The notes under the pieces were generated by a model. The model had not been told where the DNA came from, made no database searches, and saw only the letters and a list, made by a program, of their open reading frames with translations. Both the position numbers and the translations under genes were made by a program. A DNA stretch of 64,000 bases from JABMQB01 sp963666575 (GTDB taxonomy: Bacteria > Bacteroidota > Bacteroidia > Bacteroidales > Prolixibacteraceae), in the NCBI GenBank assembly GCA_963666575.2, contig CAXXYG010000016.1, forward strand, positions 124,001-188,000. The letters run 5' to 3'. Below are positions 7,891 through 17,029 of this stretch, piece by piece. Position 1 is the stretch's first letter, and every line of letters starts with the position of its first letter.

Positions 7891-8952
7891 TTAAAACCAC
7901 TTTTTACGTTTAAAATATAGCAGCATAAAAATGGCAACTATAGCCATTATACCTAACATAACATAGTAACTATATTTAAAATGCAATTCAGGCAGGTGGT
8001 CAAAATTAGTGCCATATATACCTGCTATAAAGGTCAATGGAATAAAAATGGCTGCAAAAATCGTAAGTACTTTCATTACATCATTCACCCGATTACTAAC
8101 ATTTGTATTATAAATATTCAGTTGATCTGAAATCATGGTATAATAAAAATCGATCGATTCCAGTGTTTGGGTAACCAATTCATCTAATTCCTGAAAATAG
8201 ATATTTGTTTTAGCACCAATCAATTCAGAATCGGTTTTAAGAAGCCTTACCATTATCTCTTTTAGCGGACGAACATTTTTGCGGATATAGGCAATATTTG
8301 TTTTTAAGTGATATATACTTTCAGTAAAAGTATCATTAGGTTGGCTCAGGAGTTTTTCTTGTTTCTCAATAACGTCGCCCAATAATTCAACACTTAAAAT
8401 ATAATTGTCAATAAGTGCATCAAAAAGTGCCTGCAACAAATAATCAACTCCCGTTGATCGAATACGGCCAATACTTTTTCGCAATCGTTCACGCACCGGC
8501 TCAAAATGATCACCTTCCCGCTCCTGGAAACTTAACAGATAATTTTTCCCGATTACAAACGAAATTTGTTCTGTAACAATCGAATGATCGGTTTTACTTT
8601 CAAAAATGGCTTTTACAATAATGGTAATGTTCTTTTTATCCTCAAAAAATTTAGGCCGTTGGTCTGTATTTAAAATATCTTCGAGTGCCAAAGGAGAAAT
8701 ATTAAAATTCTGGCCCAGTTTTTCGAAATGTGATATTTTATGAATACCATCAATGTTTATCCAGGTACAGTAATCATCAGAAGTTTGATTAAAGGTTTCT
8801 TCAATTGTATCAACTTCAATCTCTTTAATAAAATCTTCGTTATATTGAATGATCCGTTTACGGGTTTTTTCCATTTTTTGTTCACCCAAAAACACTAACG
8901 ACCCAGGGGCCTGCCCTTTGGCCTTTCTCCTGTTTATTAAAAACTTTGCCAT
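7891..8952 (-). CDS. corA: CorA-family divalent metal ion transporter, GTN variant
   Basis: A 353-residue protein with a long acidic cytoplasmic domain and two C-terminal helices, the layout of CorA Mg2+/Co2+ channels. The pore signature that is usually YGMNF reads YGTNF (in FIAGIYGTNFDHLPEL), and the chain ends in the usual basic tail KRKKWF. The GMN motif forms the selectivity entrance, and changes in it generally impair Mg2+ transport in studied CorA proteins, while natural variants such as GIN in ZntB go with other specificities. So the family call is firm but the transported ion is open. It lies two bases upstream of the CNNM-type gene and 27 bases downstream of a hydrolase gene. Confidence 0.82.
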   Translation of the reverse strand: MAKFLINRRKAKGQAPGSLVFLGEQKMEKTRKRIIQYNEDFIKEIEVDTIEETFNQTSDDYCTWINIDGIHKISHFEKLGQNFNISPLALEDILNTDQRPKFFEDKKNITIIVKAIFESKTDHSIVTEQISFVIGKNYLLSFQEREGDHFEPVRERLRKSIGRIRSTGVDYLLQALFDALIDNYILSVELLGDVIEKQEKLLSQPNDTFTESIYHLKTNIAYIRKNVRPLKEIMVRLLKTDSELIGAKTNIYFQELDELVTQTLESIDFYYTMISDQLNIYNTNVSNRVNDVMKVLTIFAAIFIPLTFIAGIYGTNFDHLPELHFKYSYYVMLGIMAIVAIFMLLYFKRKKWF

Positions 8953-8979
8953 AACTTACATTTTTATTAAAAAGTTGTA

Positions 8980-10008
8980 TTACTTATTTTTAAAACTCCC
9001 ATTCATTTTAAAAATAGATTTAATCCGTGGCGGTTTATTTATCTGTGAAAAAATTGTTTTAAACCGATAAGATACCTGTTTGTGAAATTTTGGTTTTTGT
9101 TTAGAAATAAAATCAAAAAGGACATTAGCAAATTCAGGTGTCCTAAGATACCCAAATGATTTATGTGGATTTTTTTCATCCCCAATCATGTAAGTATTGG
9201 TCACCAAAAAATCGGTTGCTTTAATTCCTAAATTATTTGGCTCAAAATCATCAGCAAGTTTATAATTAAATGCCACTTTATCTTCAATATCTGAAAAATT
9301 TACCCACTTTGAAACCACTCCGGGAGGTGTTTGAATGGTTATATTATTCTTTTGTTTCTTTTTTTGTTCCAAAGCAATTTTGTTGACTACCACAGGTAGT
9401 CCTAACGGCGAGCCCATTGTTGCCAGTGTATGAACCTTAATATTTGGCACCAAAAAATTTAACACATCATAGGCAATAATTGAACCCATTGAATGCCCAA
9501 TCAAAAATATATCGTCATTTTTATGTTTTCTGAGAACACATGCCAACCTTTCGCGAATAATCCTTTTTATTTCACAATTCCCAAGTTTTGTTTCTTCACA
9601 ACCCTCGGCATAATAAATATCCAATTCTCGAAAATATTTATGCAAAATGGCATCAGTTATAAAGGTATAGTTAAGAGAAAAATCGTCATTCAAAAAGATC
9701 TTATTTATCTGATTTCCAATAAAATCAACCGCTTTCTGAAGCGTTGAATGATCTTCAACTTCAAAATTTTTAGGCCCTGAAGTATATATCTCATGCAGGT
9801 AATAAGGGTCATTTTTATCTTTTACTCTCCTTGAAAGTGGTTTATCGTATAAAAGGTCAGACCAATAAACTAATTCAAATCTGGGAACTCTGATACGTTT
9901 ATTTATTCCAATTAAACCTTCACGCATAGCAAGCCTCCACCAATTTTGCAAAACTCGTTTTGCCGGTTTATTTCCTAACCCATGAATGCCAATTATTACT
10001 TTTGCCAC
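8980..10008 (-). CDS. Alpha/beta hydrolase, lipase-like, function unknown
   Basis: A 342-residue protein without signal peptide. It opens with VIIGIHGLGNKPA, a typical oxyanion-loop strand of alpha/beta hydrolases, and carries the nucleophile elbow GHSMGS around residue 170. Later segments (ATMGSPLGLP, SKWVNFSDIEDKVAF) resemble lipase/PGAP1-like hydrolases. Probably a cytosolic esterase or lipase. It is first of a three-gene minus-strand run with the CorA and CNNM-type genes, but no functional link to metal transport is evident. I do not recognise a specific orthologue. Confidence 0.6.
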   Translation of the reverse strand: MAKVIIGIHGLGNKPAKRVLQNWWRLAMREGLIGINKRIRVPRFELVYWSDLLYDKPLSRRVKDKNDPYYLHEIYTSGPKNFEVEDHSTLQKAVDFIGNQINKIFLNDDFSLNYTFITDAILHKYFRELDIYYAEGCEETKLGNCEIKRIIRERLACVLRKHKNDDIFLIGHSMGSIIAYDVLNFLVPNIKVHTLATMGSPLGLPVVVNKIALEQKKKQKNNITIQTPPGVVSKWVNFSDIEDKVAFNYKLADDFEPNNLGIKATDFLVTNTYMIGDEKNPHKSFGYLRTPEFANVLFDFISKQKPKFHKQVSYRFKTIFSQINKPPRIKSIFKMNGSFKNK

Positions 10009-10092
10009 TGCCGGAATTTTAAATATAAACGCTCATTATATATCTATAACATTCGGTTACTTTTTTTTAATATTCGACCTACAATCAAATAA

Positions 10093-11376
10093 TTAATCAT
10101 CAATTGTTTGCCCAACAAGTTGCCTGAACATCCATCCTGTTTGATCAGATACCGGCCCTTGTGTTTGTTTCATAATCACACCAATCACATTTTCTTTTGG
10201 ATCGGCAAAATATTGGGTGTTAAAATAACCGCCCCAATCAAATGTACCGATACTTCCACTTCCACCTTTGTTCTGGCCGGTTTGAGTTTGGACTCCAAAT
10301 GCCAGCCCGTAATGCCTGCCTGTTCCTTCCCATATATTACCAATTTGATTTCCCATGATAACCTGCACAGTAGTTCGACTTAAAATCCGAATACCATTGT
10401 ATTCGCCATTATTCAAATACATTTGTAAAAAAGTGGCATAATCTTTTGCGGTGCTTGACAAACCTGCTCCCCCTGAGAAAAAACGTTTTGCTCCTTTAAT
10501 TGGATAATCAGGATCGTAAAAAGTAACCTGGTAATTTACCCATTTCCCATTTTCTTTTTGCTGTACTTTTACCAATCTCCCTGCTTTATTTTCGGGCAAA
10601 TAAAACCACGTATCGTCCATTCCTAATGGGTCAAACAAACGGGTACGCAAAAATTCATCAAATGGCATCCCTGAAACAACTTCAATAAAATAACCTAATA
10701 CATCAAGGCCTTCACTGTAAGTATATTTTTCACCCGGATTATGGTGAAGAGGCAACTTTGCCAGTTTTTTAACACTTTCGCCAATGCTAATATTTTCGGT
10801 AGTAAAAAGATCGGTGATACCTGCTTTTTTATAGATCATTTGAAACCGTTCATCACCATCAATAACTCCATAACCTAGTCCCGAAGTATGCGTCAGTAAA
10901 TGCCTGATTGTAATTTCGTTGGTGGCAGAAGTTGTATATGTGGTATCATTGTATTGAAAAGTATTTAACACCTGCGGATTTTTAAATTCAGGAATGTATT
11001 TTGAAATAGGGTCATCAAGCTGGAATTTTCCCTCTTCCCAAAGCATCATAACTGCAGTTGAAGTAATGGCTTTACTTTGCGAGGCAATTCTGAAAATCGC
11101 ATCTGTCTGAAGTTGTTTCCCTGCCTCGTCTGCTTTTCCAAAAGCTTTGTGGAAAACTATTTTCCCATTTCGGGCAACAAGGGCAACTACTCCAGGTATA
11201 TCACCAGCAGCTACAGCATCTTTACACATTTTTTCAATTCTACCAAGCCTTTCTGATGAAATACCAACATTCTCAGGAGAATCAGGAACTAACAAAGGTG
11301 ATTTTTTTATAGATTTAGTTTGTGCCCCTGCAAATAAAACTAATGTTATAAAAAGTAAGGTAAATACATTTTTCAT
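10093..11376 (-). CDS. Secreted beta-lactamase-fold serine hydrolase (class C-like/esterase)
   Basis: A 427-residue protein with a cleavable signal peptide (MKNVFTLLFITLVLFAGAQT). The fold is that of class C beta-lactamases and penicillin-recognising esterases: the SxxK motif is S99-Q-S-K102 in FRIASQSKAI. The second motif, usually YxN, reads YSE here (KYTYSEGLDVLGY), and the third, usually KTG/HxG, is replaced by a glycine-rich GSGSIGTFDWGG. Such variants are mostly esterases, amidases or transpeptidase-like enzymes rather than true beta-lactamases. Transcribed alone, 84 bases from the hydrolase gene downstream of it. Confidence 0.75.
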   Translation of the reverse strand: MKNVFTLLFITLVLFAGAQTKSIKKSPLLVPDSPENVGISSERLGRIEKMCKDAVAAGDIPGVVALVARNGKIVFHKAFGKADEAGKQLQTDAIFRIASQSKAITSTAVMMLWEEGKFQLDDPISKYIPEFKNPQVLNTFQYNDTTYTTSATNEITIRHLLTHTSGLGYGVIDGDERFQMIYKKAGITDLFTTENISIGESVKKLAKLPLHHNPGEKYTYSEGLDVLGYFIEVVSGMPFDEFLRTRLFDPLGMDDTWFYLPENKAGRLVKVQQKENGKWVNYQVTFYDPDYPIKGAKRFFSGGAGLSSTAKDYATFLQMYLNNGEYNGIRILSRTTVQVIMGNQIGNIWEGTGRHYGLAFGVQTQTGQNKGGSGSIGTFDWGGYFNTQYFADPKENVIGVIMKQTQGPVSDQTGWMFRQLVGQTIDD

Positions 11377-11691
11377 AATCCTAATTTTCGAATTGTTTTA
11401 ATATTGAAATTAGACGCTAACGCCAGGGTTTTTTCTTTTCCCCTCTCAAATTTAAGATATCCTCTTAAATAAGTGATAAAAGGAAGAGTAATTATTACAA
11501 ACAATTATAAAATATGTTTTATTATCACTCATTAAGAAAATACCCTATTTAAAGTGAATAGATCGTTATAATCCCAGTGGCTTATTCTCCTACTTTATTT
11601 TTAGTTAATAAATGAAGGTAAAAAAGGCATGGTTTTATATTTCCGGGAAAATATCTTACTTTCGCCATATTGTTTAGTTCAAAAGGTTATT
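11377..11691. other. Intergenic region between divergent genes, with a weak promoter candidate
   Basis: AT-rich spacer between the esterase gene (minus) and the MMPL-type exporter gene (plus). The only signal I can name is TACTTTCG at 11657-11664, one mismatch from TAnnTTTG, preceded by a poor minus-33 region. If it is the exporter promoter, transcription would start near 11671, which argues against the earlier in-frame start at 11629. Confidence 0.3.
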
Positions 11692-14085
11692 ATGTGGCTT
11701 AATGTTTCCCGTATCATTCTCAGGAACAAGATTTTACTACTCGCCCTTTTAGCTTTGATCACCCTGTTTTTTGGGTATCATGCTTCAAGGGTTGAAATGT
11801 CTTACGAATATGCTTCACTCCTTCCCAAAAAGGATCAGGCATTTAAAGATTACCAACAATTTGTTGAAATTTTTGGAGAAGAAGGAAATCTGATTGTTAT
11901 TGCCATACAGGATTCTGATTTTTTTGAATACAGCCATTTTCAACAATGGAGCCAGCTCTGCACAAATTTATCTGAGATCGAAGGAGTTGAGAATTTAATG
12001 TCAGTTTCGAATACTTACAATCTTGTGAAAAACAAGGACGAACGAAAGTTTGAAATTGTAAAACTTTTCCCTGAGAGCATTCAAAATCAAGACGAACTTG
12101 ACAGTTTAAGAATACTATTTAATAGCCTGCCATTATACAAAGGGACTTTGTACAATGCTCAAACCGACTGTTACCTAGCAGCGATAACAGTTAATAAAGA
12201 TAAGATGCATACTCGTGCCCGCGAGTCAATGATTAAATCAATTCAGAATACCTGCCACCAATTTGAAACTGAAAATAACACAAAACTTCATTATTCCGGA
12301 CTTCCCTATATTAGAGTTGTAAACGCCATAAAAATAAGGAATGAATTATACATGTTCAGCGGCTTGGCCCTGTTAATTTGTATCATCGTCCTGTTTGTTT
12401 TCTTCCGGTCGTTTAAAGCTGTATTTTTCCCTGTACTAATAGTTTTAATAGGAGTTGTGTGGGCATTGGGAATGTTATCATTGTTCGGTTATAAAATCAC
12501 AATTCTCTCGGGAATGATACCGCCATTGCTGATCGTAATTGGAATTCCGAACAGTATATATATGCTGAATAAGTTTCACCATGAATTTGCACTGCACGGG
12601 AACAAAATCAAAGCCTTACAAAGGGTTATCATCAAAATAGGGAATGCCACATTTTTAACCAACCTCACTACAGCATCGGGATTTGCAACCTTTATTATTG
12701 TAAAAAGCGATATCCTGAAACAATTTGGGATTGTAGCCTCATTAAATATTATGAGCCTGTTTTTACTTTCGTTACTCCTCATTCCTATCATATTTAGTTT
12801 TATTGAACCTCCATCATCAAAACATATAAAGCACCTTGAGAATAAATTCGTTTCGAAAGTTATAAGCCGCCTTATTATTATTACAAAAAACTACCGTCGC
12901 ACAGTGTATGTTGCAACGGTCCTTATTATTGGAGTGGGGATTTTTGGAATAACACTTGTTAAAAGTTCAGGTTTTATTGTTGATGACATTCCTAAGGACG
13001 ACCCGGTTTACAAAGATTTGAAATTTTTCGAAAATAATTTTGAAGGATTAATGCCTCTCGAAATTATTGTTGACACCAAAAAACCAAACGGGGCAATGCA
13101 ACTTCCGGTATTTAATAAAATGGAATCATTGGAAAAAGAATTTTCTGCCTACCCGGAGTTATCACAACCACTCTCGCTGTTAAACCTGCTTAAATTCTCA
13201 AAACAGGCCTTTTATAATGGGAACGAAAACTATTATAAACTTCCAAATAACCGCGAAAAAAACTTTATTTTGGCTTATGCCTCAAAAGGCGAAGGTAATA
13301 CTGACTTGCTTCATTCATTTTTGGATAGCACAAAACAAACAACACGCATAAGCATCCGAATGAAAGATGTTGGCACTAAAAAGATGGAAGAACTTTACAC
13401 TGATTTGCATTCAAAAGTTGATTCAATATTTCCTGCCGATAAATTTGATGTGATAATGACCGGTTCAAGCATCACGTTTTTTAAGGGAACTCAATACCTA
13501 CTCAAAAATTTATTCACAAGCCTTGCATTAGCCATTTTTCTGATATCAGCTTTTATGGCTGTTATGTTTTCATCGTGGCGAATGGTAATCGTTTCGCTCA
13601 CACCAAATATTATTCCTTTAATATTTACAGCTGCAATAATGGGTTTTGGTGATATCCCCATAAAAGCTTCCACTATACTTGTATTTAGTATTGCATTTGG
13701 GATTTCGGTTGATAATACAATCCATTTTTTGGCTAAGTACCGGCAAGAGCTAAAAGTAACCAACTGGGATATTCGGAAATCGGTAACTCTTGCACTTCAG
13801 GAAACCGGCGTTAGTATGATTTATACTTCGGTGGTATTATTCTTTGGATTTGGAATTTTTAGCCTCTCAAGCTTTGGAGGTACTGTAGCAATGGGTATAT
13901 TGGTTTCATTAACTCTTCTGGTTGCCGTAACTTCAAATCTGATTCTATTGCCTTCATTGCTGTCGGGACTTGAAAAAATTACAACAACCAAAAATTTCAA
14001 GGAACCCCTACTGCATATCTACGATGAAGAGGATGATATTGAATTGGAAGAATTAGAGATAGTTAATACAAATGAAAAAAAATAA
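11692..14085 (+). CDS. MMPL/RND-superfamily exporter
   Basis: A 797-residue membrane protein with the RND lipid-exporter plan: one N-terminal helix, a large periplasmic loop, five helices (about residues 225-370), then the same pattern repeated. Family motifs include GIPNSIYMLNKFHHE in the first repeat and GISVDNTIHFLAKYRQE in the second, matching the GxxxDxxxH/N pattern of MMPL and predicted exporters. The C-terminus is highly acidic. I start at ATG 11692 (MWLNVSRIILRNK), because the upstream 21 codons beginning at 11629 overlap a promoter-like element and lack family character. The stop codon is three bases from the polyprenyl synthase start, so translation is likely coupled; an isoprenoid-linked or lipid substrate is a fair inference. 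Confidence 0.78.
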   Translation: MWLNVSRIILRNKILLLALLALITLFFGYHASRVEMSYEYASLLPKKDQAFKDYQQFVEIFGEEGNLIVIAIQDSDFFEYSHFQQWSQLCTNLSEIEGVENLMSVSNTYNLVKNKDERKFEIVKLFPESIQNQDELDSLRILFNSLPLYKGTLYNAQTDCYLAAITVNKDKMHTRARESMIKSIQNTCHQFETENNTKLHYSGLPYIRVVNAIKIRNELYMFSGLALLICIIVLFVFFRSFKAVFFPVLIVLIGVVWALGMLSLFGYKITILSGMIPPLLIVIGIPNSIYMLNKFHHEFALHGNKIKALQRVIIKIGNATFLTNLTTASGFATFIIVKSDILKQFGIVASLNIMSLFLLSLLLIPIIFSFIEPPSSKHIKHLENKFVSKVISRLIIITKNYRRTVYVATVLIIGVGIFGITLVKSSGFIVDDIPKDDPVYKDLKFFENNFEGLMPLEIIVDTKKPNGAMQLPVFNKMESLEKEFSAYPELSQPLSLLNLLKFSKQAFYNGNENYYKLPNNREKNFILAYASKGEGNTDLLHSFLDSTKQTTRISIRMKDVGTKKMEELYTDLHSKVDSIFPADKFDVIMTGSSITFFKGTQYLLKNLFTSLALAIFLISAFMAVMFSSWRMVIVSLTPNIIPLIFTAAIMGFGDIPIKASTILVFSIAFGISVDNTIHFLAKYRQELKVTNWDIRKSVTLALQETGVSMIYTSVVLFFGFGIFSLSSFGGTVAMGILVSLTLLVAVTSNLILLPSLLSGLEKITTTKNFKEPLLHIYDEEDDIELEELEIVNTNEKK

Positions 14086-14088
14086 TGT

Positions 14089-15072
14089 ATGTATACTATT
14101 TCAGAACTTCAGGTACTATTTAATTCAGAAATACAAAAGGAGGTTAAGAACTTAGAAAAACTATCTCCCCGGAACCTGTATTCGCCCATAAAATATACCC
14201 TTGATATGGGAGGCAAACGGCTACGCCCAATTATGGTATTATTAAGCTATAATCTTTTTAACGACAACATTAAAGTAGCTTTCCCAACAGCACTAGCCAT
14301 CGAAGTTTTCCATAACTTCACATTGCTACACGACGATATTATGGACAATTCTGAAGTAAGGCGCAATAGACCAACAGTACATAAAATATTTGACGAAAAC
14401 AGGGCGATCCTTTCGGGCGATGCCATGTCATTTTTATCAGTTAAATACCTGATCCAGAACAATCCTCCCCGATTAAATGATTTAATTAAATTATTTTCAC
14501 AAACAGCGTTAGAGGTGTGTGAGGGGCAACAATTTGACATGGATTTTGAATCAAAATTAGCTGTTACAGAAAATGAATACCTCGAGATGATTAGGCTTAA
14601 AACAGCTGTATTAATAGCTTGCAGCCTAAAATCAGGAGCTTTGTTAGCCAACCAAAATTCGGAAGAGGCTGATTTACTTTACAACTTTGGATTGAATTTG
14701 GGTATGGCATTTCAGCTTCAAGATGATTTGCTTGACTCCTTCGGAGATGAAAAAACATTTGGCAAAAAAATTGGTGGCGATATTGTTTCAAACAAAAAAA
14801 CATACCTCCAGATAAAAGCCCTTGAATTGGCAAATAAAAATCAAAAAGAAAAGCTTAACAAATTATATACAAACTCTGCTTTATCCGATTCTGAAAAAAT
14901 CTCAGCGGTAAAAACAATTTTTGCTGAACTAAACATAAAAAACCTCACCCGAAACAAATATGAGAGTTATTTTCAAAATGCAAAAACAATTTTAACTGCT
15001 TTTCCTGCCGAAGAACATAAAAAAAATGAGCTAACAAAACTAATGTTTACTATGCTCAAACGTGTTCGTTGA
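14089..15072 (+). CDS. Polyprenyl diphosphate synthase (trans-isoprenyl)
   Basis: A 327-residue all-alpha prenyl elongase that condenses isopentenyl diphosphate onto an allylic diphosphate. The first aspartate-rich motif is DDIMD at residues 82-86 in LLHDDIMDNSEVRR, the second is FQLQDDLLD, and GGKRLRP (41-47) binds diphosphate. Position five before the first motif is F77; a bulky aromatic residue there goes with shorter products (C15-C20) in studied enzymes, so GGPP-like chain length is more likely than octaprenyl. That is inference. It is translated right after the MMPL-type exporter gene, 3 bases apart. Confidence 0.82.
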   Translation: MYTISELQVLFNSEIQKEVKNLEKLSPRNLYSPIKYTLDMGGKRLRPIMVLLSYNLFNDNIKVAFPTALAIEVFHNFTLLHDDIMDNSEVRRNRPTVHKIFDENRAILSGDAMSFLSVKYLIQNNPPRLNDLIKLFSQTALEVCEGQQFDMDFESKLAVTENEYLEMIRLKTAVLIACSLKSGALLANQNSEEADLLYNFGLNLGMAFQLQDDLLDSFGDEKTFGKKIGGDIVSNKKTYLQIKALELANKNQKEKLNKLYTNSALSDSEKISAVKTIFAELNIKNLTRNKYESYFQNAKTILTAFPAEEHKKNELTKLMFTMLKRVR

Positions 15073-15109
15073 TTTAACTTTAAATCTCTCCTAAAAAAAA
15101 CCGAAAATA

Positions 15110-15139
15110 TTGTTTAGTTTCAAAACAATACTAAATTTG
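15110..15139 (+). promoter_or_regulatory. Promoter of atpD-atpC
   Basis: TTG (15110-15112), 19 bases, then TAAATTTG (15132-15139): an exact match to the Bacteroidota consensus TTG-N19-TAnnTTTG. It leaves a leader of about 45 bases before the atpD ATG at 15193. Confidence 0.6.
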
Positions 15140-15192
15140 TTAGCCAAGTATTTCTGAAAAATTCATTAAAAACCGACATAAAACTAATTTAA

Positions 15193-16698
15193 ATGACCAA
15201 AAACGTTGGTAAATTAATACAGGTAATAGGTCCTGTAGTTGATGTAAGTTTCGAAAAAGAAGGAATTGAACTTCCTAAAATCTATGATGCATTAGAAATT
15301 GTCCGCGAAAATGCAGATAATATAGTAGTTGAATGCCAACAACACATTGGTGAAAATACAATCAGGTGTGTTGCAATGGATGCAACAGATGGGCTTAAAC
15401 GAGGTATGGATGTGATTCCAACCGGGAATCCCATTATTATGCCAAAAGGAGAAATTGCGCTAGGACGGTTATTAAATGTTACCGGCAATGCTGTCGACGG
15501 GCTTGAATTGCTTCCTAAAAAAGGTTTAAACATTCACAACGCACCTCCTAAATTCGAAAATCTGACTACTGAAACAGAAGTCCTATTTACCGGAATTAAA
15601 GTAATCGATTTAATTGAACCTTATTCGAAAGGTGGTAAAATTGGTTTATTTGGTGGAGCAGGAGTAGGGAAAACAGTTCTGATTCAGGAATTAATAAATA
15701 ATATAGCACTTGCACATAGTGGTTTATCGGTATTTGCAGGAGTTGGAGAACGTACCCGTGAAGGGAATGACCTGCTTCGTGAAATGATTGAAGCCGATAT
15801 TGTGGACTATGGCCCTGAATTTAAAAAATCGATGGAAGAAGGTGGTTGGGATTTATCAAAAGTTGATCCCGAATCACTTAAAAAATCGAAATTGGCGATG
15901 GTTTTCGGGCAAATGAACGAACCTCCTGGTGCCAGGGCACGTGTTGCTTTATCAGGATTAACAATTGCCGAAAGTTTGCGTGACGGTGATGGAACTGCCG
16001 GAAGTGGTAAAGACATCCTGTTTTTTGTTGATAATGTATTCCGTTTTACTCAGGCAGGTTCTGAGGTGTCGGCTTTATTGGGACGTATGCCGTCGGCTGT
16101 AGGTTATCAGCCAACATTGGCATCGGAAATGGGAACTATGCAGGAACGAATTACTTCTACTAAAAACGGATCAATTACCTCGGTACAGGCAGTATATGTG
16201 CCTGCCGACGATTTAACTGACCCGGCTCCCGCTACAACATTTGCCCACCTTGATGCTACGACTGTTTTAAGCCGTAAAATTTCGGAATTAGGAATTTATC
16301 CTGCTGTTGACCCGCTTGATTCTTCCTCACGTATTTTATCGCCCGATGTTGTTGGTGATGCTCATTATAATTGTGCACAACGTGTAATTCTGATACTTCA
16401 ACGTTACAAAGAATTACAGGATATTATTGCCATCCTCGGTATGGATGAATTGTCGGAAGAAGATAAATTAATCGTTCACCGCGCTCGTCGTGTTCAACGT
16501 TTCCTTTCTCAACCTTTCTTTGTTGCTGAACAATTTACCGGATTAGCCGGACAGCTTGTTTCAATTGAGGATACCATTAAAGGCTTTAATATGATTATGG
16601 ATGGTGAAGTTGACCAATATCCTGAATCGGCATTTAACCTGGTTGGTACCATTGAACAAGCCATCGAAAAAGGCGAAAAAATGCTTGCTGGAAATTAA
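15193..16698 (+). CDS. atpD: ATP synthase F1 subunit beta
   Basis: A 501-residue catalytic subunit of F1Fo ATP synthase. The P-loop GGAGVGKT lies at about residues 154-161, followed by VGERTREGNDL, MNEPPGAR and the DNVFRFTQAGSEVSALLGRMPSAVGYQPT block, all invariant in AtpD. A modest insertion after the ERTREGNDL block (around FKKSMEEGGWDLSKVDPESLKK) is typical of Bacteroidota. Membrane-peripheral, in the cytosol. Followed 24 bases later by atpC; the other atp genes are not in the window, so the operon is split. Confidence 0.97.
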   Translation: MTKNVGKLIQVIGPVVDVSFEKEGIELPKIYDALEIVRENADNIVVECQQHIGENTIRCVAMDATDGLKRGMDVIPTGNPIIMPKGEIALGRLLNVTGNAVDGLELLPKKGLNIHNAPPKFENLTTETEVLFTGIKVIDLIEPYSKGGKIGLFGGAGVGKTVLIQELINNIALAHSGLSVFAGVGERTREGNDLLREMIEADIVDYGPEFKKSMEEGGWDLSKVDPESLKKSKLAMVFGQMNEPPGARARVALSGLTIAESLRDGDGTAGSGKDILFFVDNVFRFTQAGSEVSALLGRMPSAVGYQPTLASEMGTMQERITSTKNGSITSVQAVYVPADDLTDPAPATTFAHLDATTVLSRKISELGIYPAVDPLDSSSRILSPDVVGDAHYNCAQRVILILQRYKELQDIIAILGMDELSEEDKLIVHRARRVQRFLSQPFFVAEQFTGLAGQLVSIEDTIKGFNMIMDGEVDQYPESAFNLVGTIEQAIEKGEKMLAGN

Positions 16699-16721
16699 TT
16701 TTAAAACCGATACAAAACACT

Positions 16722-16964
16722 ATGTTTTTTGAAATTATTACACCCGATAAAAAAGTCTTTTCAGGAGAAGTTGATTTAATTCAACTTCCGGGAAGTAAAG
16801 GAGCATTTGAGATTTTAAAAAACCACGCTCCAATTATTTCGACTTTATCCAAAGGCACTGTCAAAATTAAAGACACCAATGGAAAAGAACAATTTTTTGA
16901 GATTGATGGTGGTGTAGTCGAAAATAAAGCCAACAAAATTATAGTATTGGTTGAATCAGCTTAA
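16722..16964 (+). CDS. atpC: ATP synthase F1 subunit epsilon, short form
   Basis: An 80-residue epsilon subunit covering only the N-terminal beta-sandwich (FFEIITPDKKVFSGEVDLIQLPGSKGAFEIL ending in an IIVLVESA strand region). The C-terminal two-helix domain, which in E. coli-type subunits of about 135 residues inhibits ATP hydrolysis, is absent; such short forms are usual in Bacteroidota. Second gene of the atpDC operon, closed by a strong terminator. Confidence 0.9.
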   Translation: MFFEIITPDKKVFSGEVDLIQLPGSKGAFEILKNHAPIISTLSKGTVKIKDTNGKEQFFEIDGGVVENKANKIIVLVESA

Positions 16965-16990
16965 ATTTATTTTTGCTCAACAATATATAG

Positions 16991-17025
16991 CCCTAAAGAT
17001 CTTTTATATCTTTAGGGTTTTATTT
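16991..17025 (+). terminator. Intrinsic terminator after atpC
   Basis: CCCTAAAGAT (16991-17000) and ATCTTTAGGG (17008-17017) form a perfect 10-bp stem with a 7-base loop, followed by TTTTATTTTAATTT. It ends the atpDC transcript, and the next gene starts only about a dozen bases beyond the stem. Confidence 0.85.
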
Positions 17026-17029
17026 TAAT

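Noticed and set aside
7889..7900. GTG 7900 as start of the CNNM-type gene
   Set aside because: It would overlap the corA end, while an ATG lies two bases after the corA stop and keeps the whole domain.
11629..11691. An earlier start of the MMPL exporter at 11629
   Set aside because: The extra 21 codons overlap a promoter-like TACTTTCG, and the protein family begins near the ATG at 11692.
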